Positions 57,565 to 64,000 of a DNA stretch of 64,000 bases are shown in pieces. The notes under the pieces were generated by a model. That model saw only the letters and a program-made list of their open reading frames with translations, was not told the origin of the DNA and made no database searches. Origin of the DNA: Paraburkholderia megapolitana (GTDB lineage Bacteria > Pseudomonadota > Gammaproteobacteria > Burkholderiales > Burkholderiaceae); NCBI RefSeq assembly GCF_007556815.1, contig NZ_CP041743.1, positions 2,639,001-2,703,000 on the forward strand, given 5' to 3'. Each line of letters opens with the position of its first letter. Within the stretch, counting starts at the first letter, position 1. Made by a program: the position numbers and the translations under genes.

Positions 57565-58749
57565 ATGGCAAGTATTGCGCTCAAGGGCGTCGGCAAATCG
57601 TATGGTCCCGCCGGGCGTCATGCGGCAGTGGTGCGCAACGTCGATCTGGAGATCGCGCCCGGTGAGTTCTGCGTGTTCGTTGGCGCATCGGGCTGTGGCA
57701 AATCGACTTTGCTGCGCATGATCGCCGGACTCGAAGCGTTGACGACGGGCGACCTGTTCGTCGGCGGCCGGCGCATGAACGATGTGCCGGCCGCGAAGCG
57801 CGGCATCGCGATGGTGTTCCAGAGCTACGCGCTGTTTCCGCACATGACCGTGTATGAAAATCTCTCGTTCGGTCTGACGCTGGCGAAGCTGAAGAAGAGC
57901 GTGATCGACGAGAAGGTCCATACGACAGCGCAGGCCCTGCAACTCGAACATCTGCTCGATCGTTTGCCCAAGGCGCTGTCGGGTGGGCAGCGGCAGCGCG
58001 TGGCGATCGGTCGGGCACTTGTGCGCCAGCCGGGCGTGTTTCTGTTCGACGAACCGTTGTCCAATCTCGACGCGTCGTTGCGACTGCAAACGCGCCATGA
58101 AATCGCCCGCATACATCGCGGCATCGACGGCGCATCGAGCATCTACGTGACACACGATCAGGTCGAAGCGATGACGCTTGCCGATCGCATCGTGCTGCTC
58201 AATGCCGGCACAGCCGTCGAACAGGAAGGCAGCATCGCGCAATGCGGGCCGCCGCTCGAGCTGTATCACCGGCCGCGCAATCGCTTCGTCGCGGGCTTTA
58301 TCGGGTCGCCGAAAATGAACTTCATTGCCGCCCGGCTGGTGTCCGCCAGCGAACAACACGCGCAGGTCCGTCTCGACACCGGTGAAACGTTGATCGCATC
58401 GGTCGACGCACGACGCCTGCAACCGGGCGAAGCATTGACGCTCGGCATCCGGCCGGAGCACGCCGGCGTCGGTACCGGCAATGGCAATGGCAACGGCGCC
58501 GACGCGCAGCATCTGGTGCGCGAGGTCCGGTGGCAGGAGCGGCTCGGCGAAAGCACCTACGTCTATCTGGACAGCGGCGATCCGCTCGCGCCCTGGGTCG
58601 TCAAGCTGCCCGGCAACGCGAGCGCCGATGCCGGACAGCGACTGCCGATATCGATCCCCGCTACGTCGCTACATGTCTTCGATGCGCGCGGCGATGCACT
58701 GACACGCTGTACCGAAGATCTGGCACTTCCAATGGCATTTCCCCACTGA
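57565..58749 (+). CDS. Sugar ABC transporter ATPase (MalK/UgpC type)
   Basis: A 394-residue ATPase. Walker A GASGCGKST, MVFQSYALFPHMTVYENLSFGL, the signature LSGGQRQR, Walker B FLFDEPLSNLDASL and the H-loop THDQVEAMTLADR are intact. The C-terminal MalK-like regulatory domain contains a low-complexity insert GTGNGNGNGADA near residue 310. It lies between the glycosidase gene and the binding-protein gene, an unusual first place for an ATPase. Confidence 0.92.
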   Translation: MASIALKGVGKSYGPAGRHAAVVRNVDLEIAPGEFCVFVGASGCGKSTLLRMIAGLEALTTGDLFVGGRRMNDVPAAKRGIAMVFQSYALFPHMTVYENLSFGLTLAKLKKSVIDEKVHTTAQALQLEHLLDRLPKALSGGQRQRVAIGRALVRQPGVFLFDEPLSNLDASLRLQTRHEIARIHRGIDGASSIYVTHDQVEAMTLADRIVLLNAGTAVEQEGSIAQCGPPLELYHRPRNRFVAGFIGSPKMNFIAARLVSASEQHAQVRLDTGETLIASVDARRLQPGEALTLGIRPEHAGVGTGNGNGNGADAQHLVREVRWQERLGESTYVYLDSGDPLAPWVVKLPGNASADAGQRLPISIPATSLHVFDARGDALTRCTEDLALPMAFPH

Positions 58750-58779
58750 CATATCAGAAACGCAACTGGAGGAGACACA

Positions 58780-60018
58780 ATGAAAATGGCAAAAACCGCG
58801 CTGACCGGCGCCGCATCGCTACTGCTCGCGGCGGCGATGTCGTATGCCCAGGCCGGCACACTCGTGATCAATTCGAACGCGGCGGATACTTCGGTGAGAA
58901 CCGCATTCGATGCGGTCGTGAAGGGTTTCTCAGCGGAGAATCCCGACGTCGACGTGAAGGTCAACACGTTCGACACCGAAGGCTACAAGACCTCGATTCG
59001 CAACTTTCTTTCCGCGGAACCGCCCGACGTCGTGACGTGGTACGCCGGCCACCGGATGGCGCCATTCGTCGATGCGGGCCTGTTCGAGGATGTGTCCGAC
59101 ATCTGGGCTAAAAACGGCCTGGACCAGAGCCTGAAAAGCGCCGCACCGGCTATGACGCTCAACGGCAAGAAGTGGGGCATCCCCTACACCTACTACGCGT
59201 GGGGCATCTACTACCGCAAGGATCTCTTCGCGAAGCTCGGCATCGAGCCGCCAACCACGTGGAAGGCGTTACTCGATGCGTGCGCGAAACTCAAGGCCAA
59301 CGGCATCACGCCGTTCGCGATCGGCACGAAGCAGACGTGGACCACGGCGAGCTGGTTCGACTATCTGGACATGCGCGTGAACGGCTTCGCGTTCCACATG
59401 GATCTGACGAGCGGCAAGATTCCGTACACGGACAAGCGCGTCGAAGCCGTGTTCGATCGCTGGGACGAGTTGACCAAACCGGGTTACTTCCTTGCCAATC
59501 ATGCGTCCTACACCTGGCAGGAAGCTGTGCCGGCACTCGTGAAGGGCGAAGCGGCCATGTACCTGATGGGCACCTTCGCAGTAGCGCCGATGAAAGAGGC
59601 GGGACTCGGTGAAGACCGACTTGGCTTCATGCCGTTCCCCGCCATTACGCCGAACCTGCCACGCGCGGAAGAAGCGCCGATCGAAACCGTTCATATCCCG
59701 TCGAAAGCAAAGAACAAGGCCGACGCACGACGCTTCCTGACGTATATGTCACGTGCCGACGTGCAGGCGAAGTTCGGTGCGATGACAGAGGAACTGCCGG
59801 TCAGCCGCAACGCACCCGCCCCCACCGACCCGTACCTGAAAGCCGGTGCGGCGATGCTGGCCGATGCAGCCGGACTCTCGCAGTTCTATGATCGCGATGC
59901 GCCCGCCGAGATGGCCAAAGCGGGTATGGACGGCTTTCAGCACTACATGCTGCAACCCGACGCACGCGAAGCGGTGCTGACGCGTCTCGAGCAGGTCCGT
60001 CAGCGGGTCTACAAATGA
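58780..60018 (+). CDS. Sugar ABC transporter binding protein
   Basis: A 412-residue family 1 solute-binding protein with a signal peptide cleaved near AQA-G. DVVTWYAGHRMAPFVDAGL, YTYYAWGIYYRKDLFAKLGI and WQEAVPALVKGEAAMYLMGTFAV match the family. GGAGGAG precedes the start. Given the galactosidase downstream, galactosides such as raffinose or melibiose are plausible ligands. Confidence 0.88.
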   Translation: MKMAKTALTGAASLLLAAAMSYAQAGTLVINSNAADTSVRTAFDAVVKGFSAENPDVDVKVNTFDTEGYKTSIRNFLSAEPPDVVTWYAGHRMAPFVDAGLFEDVSDIWAKNGLDQSLKSAAPAMTLNGKKWGIPYTYYAWGIYYRKDLFAKLGIEPPTTWKALLDACAKLKANGITPFAIGTKQTWTTASWFDYLDMRVNGFAFHMDLTSGKIPYTDKRVEAVFDRWDELTKPGYFLANHASYTWQEAVPALVKGEAAMYLMGTFAVAPMKEAGLGEDRLGFMPFPAITPNLPRAEEAPIETVHIPSKAKNKADARRFLTYMSRADVQAKFGAMTEELPVSRNAPAPTDPYLKAGAAMLADAAGLSQFYDRDAPAEMAKAGMDGFQHYMLQPDAREAVLTRLEQVRQRVYK

Positions 60019-60980
60019 CCGGACGGCATTCGGGGGCCGACGCATACCCGCACAGGCCCTCATCCGCGGAGTCCACCCCTCGCCGCAGCCTCGCGGCGTT
60101 CTGGGAGCGCCACCAGCGCTCGCTTGCGCCGTGGCTCTTCCTGGCACCGGCACTGATCGCATTCACGGTGTATGTGATCGTGCCGGTCATCGAGTCGCTC
60201 GCGCTGAGCCTGTACAACTGGGACGGACTCGGCAAGGCGAGCTTTATCGGCATCGCAAACTATGTCGAGCTGTATCACGATCCCGATTTCTGGGGCGCGT
60301 TGAGAAACAACCTGATCTGGCTGATCGGCTTCATGCTCGCCATCCCTGCCGGTCTCTTCATGGCGCTGTTTCTCAACCAGCAGGTGTTTGGCATTCGCCT
60401 CGTCAAATCGCTGTTTTTCTTTCCGTTCGTGATTTCGCAGGCTGTGATCGGGCTCGTGTTCAGCTGGTTTTACGATCCGACCAATGGCCTGCTCGCGCAT
60501 CTCCTGCACCTGCTCGGCCTGCATGGCATCGCCGTGCTTTCCGACGGGCGCTACGCGACCTACGGCATCGTCGTCGCGGGTCTCTACCCGCAGATCGCCT
60601 ACTGCATGATTCTCTATCTGACGGGCCTCAACAACGTGCGCACCGATCTGATCGAAGCGGCACGGCTAGAGGGCGCAAAGGGCTGGACGATGCTCACGCG
60701 CATCGTGTTGCCGCAATTGCGCCCGGCGACCTTCGTGGCGGTGGTCGTGACCGTGGTTGGCGCGTTGCGCAGCTTCGACATGATCTCGATCATGACGCAA
60801 GGCGGCCCGTACGGATCGTCGCGTGTGCTGGCCTATTACATGTACGAACAGGCGCTCAGCGAGTACGGCTTCCGGATGGGTTACGGCTCGGCCATCGCAA
60901 CCGTGCTGTTCCTGATCATGCTGCTCTACATCGGCTTCGTGCTCGTGCGCATCTACCGGCAGGAAAAGGAGCACCGCTGA
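60015..60980 (+). CDS. Sugar ABC transporter permease 1
   Basis: A 321-residue MalF/UgpA-like permease overlapping the binding-protein stop by four bases. A soluble N-terminal arm of about 35 residues precedes six spans. The coupling motif is EAARLEGAKGWTMLTRIVLPQL. The stop overlaps the next start in TGATG. Confidence 0.9.
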   Translation: MTGRHSGADAYPHRPSSAESTPRRSLAAFWERHQRSLAPWLFLAPALIAFTVYVIVPVIESLALSLYNWDGLGKASFIGIANYVELYHDPDFWGALRNNLIWLIGFMLAIPAGLFMALFLNQQVFGIRLVKSLFFFPFVISQAVIGLVFSWFYDPTNGLLAHLLHLLGLHGIAVLSDGRYATYGIVVAGLYPQIAYCMILYLTGLNNVRTDLIEAARLEGAKGWTMLTRIVLPQLRPATFVAVVVTVVGALRSFDMISIMTQGGPYGSSRVLAYYMYEQALSEYGFRMGYGSAIATVLFLIMLLYIGFVLVRIYRQEKEHR

Positions 60981-61831
60981 TGTTTCCGACGCCCATCGCG
61001 CAAACCAGCCAACCGGTGCAATGGCTTTACCGCATCGCGCTTCCGGTATTGCTCGTCGTCTGGCTGCTGCCGCTCATCGCCATCGCGCTGACCTCGCTGC
61101 GCGGTCCCGCCGACATCTTCGCGGGCAATTACTGGGGCACCCCCACGCAGTGGCAGATTGCATCGAACTATCTCGCGATCTTTCAGGGCACGCCGTTAGC
61201 CCGCTATCTGCTCAACAGTTTTTTGATCACCGTTCCTGCTGTGATCGGTGCGGTCGCGCTGAGCTGCCTGTCCGGCTTCGCGCTCGGCATCTACCGGTTT
61301 CGCATGAACCTGCCAGTGTTCTTTCTGTTCGTTGCCGGCAACTTCGTGCCGTTCCAGATTCTCATGGTGCCGGTTCGCACGCTGAGTCTGCACCTCGGTC
61401 TGTATGACTCGGTGCTCGGACTGGTGCTGTTTCACACCGCGTTTCAAAGCGGCTTCTGCACATTCTTCATGCGCAATTTCATTCTGGAACTGCCGGGCGA
61501 ACTTATCGACGCCGCCCGCATGGACGGCGCCACCGAGTGGCAGATTTTTCGGCGCGTTGTCTTGCCGCTCGTGCGGCCGGCCATCGCGGCTGTCTCGATC
61601 CTCATCTTCACGTTTGTCTGGAACGACTATTTCTGGGCCACCGTGCTGATCCAGGGCGATCACGCGATGCCGGTCACGGCCGGCCTCAGGGCGCTGAACG
61701 GTCAATGGGTCGCGCAGTGGCACCTGGTGGCCGCCGGCTCGCTCGTCGCAGCCCTGCCGCCCGTTGCCATTTTCTTTCTCAAGCAAAGAGACTTCATCGC
61801 CGGCTTGACCATGGGCGCCACCAAGGGATAA
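60980..61831 (+). CDS. Sugar ABC transporter permease 2
   Basis: The ATG at 60980 shares a base with the previous stop and gives 283 residues. It is a MalG/UgpE-like permease with six spans, the coupling loop ELIDAARMDGATEWQIFRRVVLPL and the usual ending FIAGLTMGATKG. A longer open frame upstream in the same register only overlaps permease 1. Confidence 0.9.
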   Translation: MFPTPIAQTSQPVQWLYRIALPVLLVVWLLPLIAIALTSLRGPADIFAGNYWGTPTQWQIASNYLAIFQGTPLARYLLNSFLITVPAVIGAVALSCLSGFALGIYRFRMNLPVFFLFVAGNFVPFQILMVPVRTLSLHLGLYDSVLGLVLFHTAFQSGFCTFFMRNFILELPGELIDAARMDGATEWQIFRRVVLPLVRPAIAAVSILIFTFVWNDYFWATVLIQGDHAMPVTAGLRALNGQWVAQWHLVAAGSLVAALPPVAIFFLKQRDFIAGLTMGATKG

Positions 61832-61835
61832 ACGC

Positions 61836-64000
61836 ATGCACGCAACACGCCTCATTCATCTGACTGGCGATGCCATCAGCCTCGTTCTCGAACCCAACGG
61901 CGCTCTGCCTGTGTGGCGGCATTTCGGCGCGAAACTCGGCGCGAGTGCCGATCCGCTCGCTACACCGCTTGTCGACGCGCTTGCCGATGCGTGGCCCGCC
62001 GCAGCTGCGCGGCCCCTTCCTCCGACGATACTGGCCAACGACCCACCGCTTACGTTGCTGCCCATTCACGGCCTGGGATGGTTCAACCAGCCGGCTCTCG
62101 CCGGCAGTCGACCTGCAAGCGGCGGCGACCTCGACTGGGTGCAGGATTTTCGCGAAGACGACCTGAACTGGGACGAGCACGCGTTGCGGATCGCGTTGAG
62201 TGACGACGTCGCGGGTCTTGGGTTGACGCTGAGCTATACGCTCGACCCGACTTCCGGTGTGGTCAGCGCATGGGCCGAAATCGAGAATCGCGCCGATACG
62301 CCGTTCCGGCTGGACTGGCTGGCCGCGGCCTGCGTTCCGCTTGCGCCTGGCATGGATCAGGTGCTGGGGTTCAGTGGCAGATGGACGCTCGAGTTCCAGG
62401 AAAACCGCGAGCCACTCGGTATCGCTACCTGGCGGCGGGACAACCGCCGTGGACGTACCTCGCATGACAGCTTTCCCGGCGTCATCGTGGGCAGCACACT
62501 CGCCGACGACGACGGCCCGGTGCTCGGCGCCCACCTGGGCTGGAGCGGCAATCATACGATGCTGATCGAGCCGCTCGCCGACGGCCGGCGACAACTCCAG
62601 ATCGGCGAATGGCTCGCGCCCGGCGAAGTCGTGCTCGAGAAAGGCGCACGTTACCGGACGCCTACCGCGTATCTGTCGTTCAGCACGCAGGGGCTCAACG
62701 GTCTGAGCGCCGGTTTTCATCGGTTCGTGCGAGAACATGTCCTTGCGTGGCCCGGCGGCACGATGACAGCTCGTCCAGTGCACTTAAACACGTGGGAAGC
62801 CGTGTATTGCGAGCACGATCCGGAGGATCTGAAGTCGCTTGCGAGCGCTGCGGCGCAACTCGGCGTCGAGCGCTTCGTCCTCGACGACGGCTGGTTCCAT
62901 CGGCGCGACAACGACCGCGCGGCGCTCGGCGACTGGTGGCCCGATGCGCGCAAATATCCGCAAGGACTGGCACCGCTCGTCGATCACGTGCGCGGGCTCG
63001 GCATGCAATTCGGCTTATGGGTCGAACCGGAGATGGTCAATCCGGATAGCGATCTGTATCGCGGGCATCCCGACTGGGCGATGCAACTGGAGGGCCGCCC
63101 GTTGATCACCGGTCGCAATCAGCTCGTTCTCGATCTGGCCAATCCAGCAGTGGCGAACTACCTGTTCGCGACGCTCAGTGTGTTGTTGCGCGAGTATCCG
63201 ATTGCCTATCTGAAGTGGGATATGAATCGCGATCTCGCCTCGGCTGGACACCGCGGTCGAGCTGCGTATCGTCGTCAGACCGAGGCGTACTACCGCTTGC
63301 TGGCGCGCCTGCGTGACCATTTCCCCGCACTCGAGATAGAGAGTTGTGCATCCGGCGGCGGTCGCGCCGATTTCGGCGCGCTGCAGCACACGCATCGCAT
63401 CTGGACTAGCGACTCCAACGACGCGCTGACACGTATCGGCATCCAGCGCGGATTCACGCGCTTCTTCCCGCCCGAGATCATGGGCGCGCACATCGGTCCC
63501 GCCGATTCGCACACGACAGGCCGTCGCCATAGCATGGCGTTTCGCGCGGCGGTGGCGTTACCGGGTCACCTTGGTCTGGAAATGGACGTGCGTCTGCTCG
63601 ACGCCGATGAACGCGCCGAACTGACGCGCTGGATTGCGCTCTTCAAGGAGTGGCGCGGCGTCGCGCATAGCGGCACGCTCCGGCAGGGAGATATCGAACC
63701 GTCGCTGGCGTGGGTGCAGATCGTCGCTCGCGATCTCGGCGCGGCGCTCGTTACGGTTTATCGGCGGTTCGAAAGTGCGAATCGCTATATCGCACCGCTT
63801 CTCGTGCGGGGGCTCGATGCAGAGCGCCGCTATCGCGTGAAGATCCTGCACATGCCCGTGGCACCGCATTTTGCAAAGCCGTCGGGGCTTCTCGCGGCAC
63901 TGGCCGATGAGGGTGTCGTGCTGTCCGGCGCGACGTTGCGCGATCTCGGCTTGCCGGTGCCGCCGCTGCCGCCGGAATCGGCGGTCGTGTTCAGTTGCGT
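61836..64000 (+). CDS. Alpha-galactosidase, GH36 family (cut by window end)
   Basis: The reading frame from the ATG at 61836 stays open to the window end (721 codons). It begins four bases past the permease stop. The N-terminal beta-sandwich is followed by the barrel: RFVLDDGWFHRRDNDRAALGDW, LWVEPEMVNPDSDLY, the nucleophile Asp462 in YLKWDMNRD, the CASGGGRAD loop and the acid/base Asp526 in WTSDSND. GH36 enzymes split alpha-1,6 galactose from raffinose-type sugars and galactomannan. No signal peptide is present, so it acts on imported oligosaccharides. Only the last residues are missing. Confidence 0.93.
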   Translation, partial: MHATRLIHLTGDAISLVLEPNGALPVWRHFGAKLGASADPLATPLVDALADAWPAAAARPLPPTILANDPPLTLLPIHGLGWFNQPALAGSRPASGGDLDWVQDFREDDLNWDEHALRIALSDDVAGLGLTLSYTLDPTSGVVSAWAEIENRADTPFRLDWLAAACVPLAPGMDQVLGFSGRWTLEFQENREPLGIATWRRDNRRGRTSHDSFPGVIVGSTLADDDGPVLGAHLGWSGNHTMLIEPLADGRRQLQIGEWLAPGEVVLEKGARYRTPTAYLSFSTQGLNGLSAGFHRFVREHVLAWPGGTMTARPVHLNTWEAVYCEHDPEDLKSLASAAAQLGVERFVLDDGWFHRRDNDRAALGDWWPDARKYPQGLAPLVDHVRGLGMQFGLWVEPEMVNPDSDLYRGHPDWAMQLEGRPLITGRNQLVLDLANPAVANYLFATLSVLLREYPIAYLKWDMNRDLASAGHRGRAAYRRQTEAYYRLLARLRDHFPALEIESCASGGGRADFGALQHTHRIWTSDSNDALTRIGIQRGFTRFFPPEIMGAHIGPADSHTTGRRHSMAFRAAVALPGHLGLEMDVRLLDADERAELTRWIALFKEWRGVAHSGTLRQGDIEPSLAWVQIVARDLGAALVTVYRRFESANRYIAPLLVRGLDAERRYRVKILHMPVAPHFAKPSGLLAALADEGVVLSGATLRDLGLPVPPLPPESAVVFSC

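Noticed and set aside
60131..60979. 566-residue reading frame spanning both sugar permeases
   Set aside because: The first half is an alternate frame of permease 1 with no membrane spans; the real gene starts at 60980.

Overview
The window reads as chromosomal DNA of a Burkholderiales bacterium, most likely Paraburkholderia or a close relative. I infer this from the high-GC coding style, the dense short-overlap operons, the wealth of ABC uptake systems and the gene content (oxalyl-CoA decarboxylase with formyl-CoA transferase, Thu-type trehalose uptake, an ISNCY-like element). No rRNA, tRNA or CRISPR array was seen.

Layout. 0.4-5.1 kb: a SoxC/SoxD-type sulfite dehydrogenase pair converging on a sulfonate-type ABC importer. 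5.4-8.8 kb: an OmpR-type response regulator and a hybrid sensor kinase. 8.9-16.9 kb: a trehalose or disaccharide block (thuEFGK-thuA-thuB) followed by a LamB-type porin. 17-20 kb: a VOC/SnoaL-fold gene pair behind a striking 27-bp dyad, a small EF-hand-like exported protein and an S10 serine carboxypeptidase lipoprotein. 20-25.9 kb: a scarred accessory region with an AT-rich gap holding a 20-bp palindrome, two divergent genes that have both lost their 5' halves, a decayed ISNCY-like element, an SDR gene, and a small unknown gene behind an exact TTCGC-N15-TTCGC promoter (the PIP or hrpII box of type III secretion regulons). That unknown gene lies directly against a truncated DUF72 gene. 26-32 kb: a complete ddpXABCDF operon for D-Ala-D-Ala use. 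32-34.7 kb: a four-repeat DUF347 membrane protein and a membrane-anchored catalase-like peroxidase overlapping a cytochrome b561. 35-40 kb: oxalate catabolism with a frameshifted OxlT-like transporter, oxc, frc and a lone PAS-domain protein. 40-47 kb: a phytochelatin-synthase-like lipoprotein, an HxlR regulator flanked by two hotdog-fold genes with two matching operators, a GH79-like lipoprotein, a crotonase and a frameshifted serine hydrolase. 47-51.7 kb: a polar amino acid ABC importer with RidA, PhzF and AraC genes. 51.7-64 kb: a TonB-dependent receptor divergent from a LacI-family regulator that has two near-identical operators, followed by a glycosidase, a four-gene sugar ABC importer and a GH36 alpha-galactosidase that runs off the window.

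The best candidate for something undescribed is the gene at 24688-25233 (minus strand). Its upstream region carries TTCGC-N15-TTCGC, then 32 bases later CAATGT (fitting YANNNT), a good ribosome binding site and a clear terminator behind the gene. This is the promoter layout of HrpB/HrpX-controlled type III effectors, yet no secretion genes are in the window and I do not recognise the protein. Four single-base frameshifts (two in the transposase, one in the oxalate transporter, one in the serine hydrolase) could be real decay or assembly errors.
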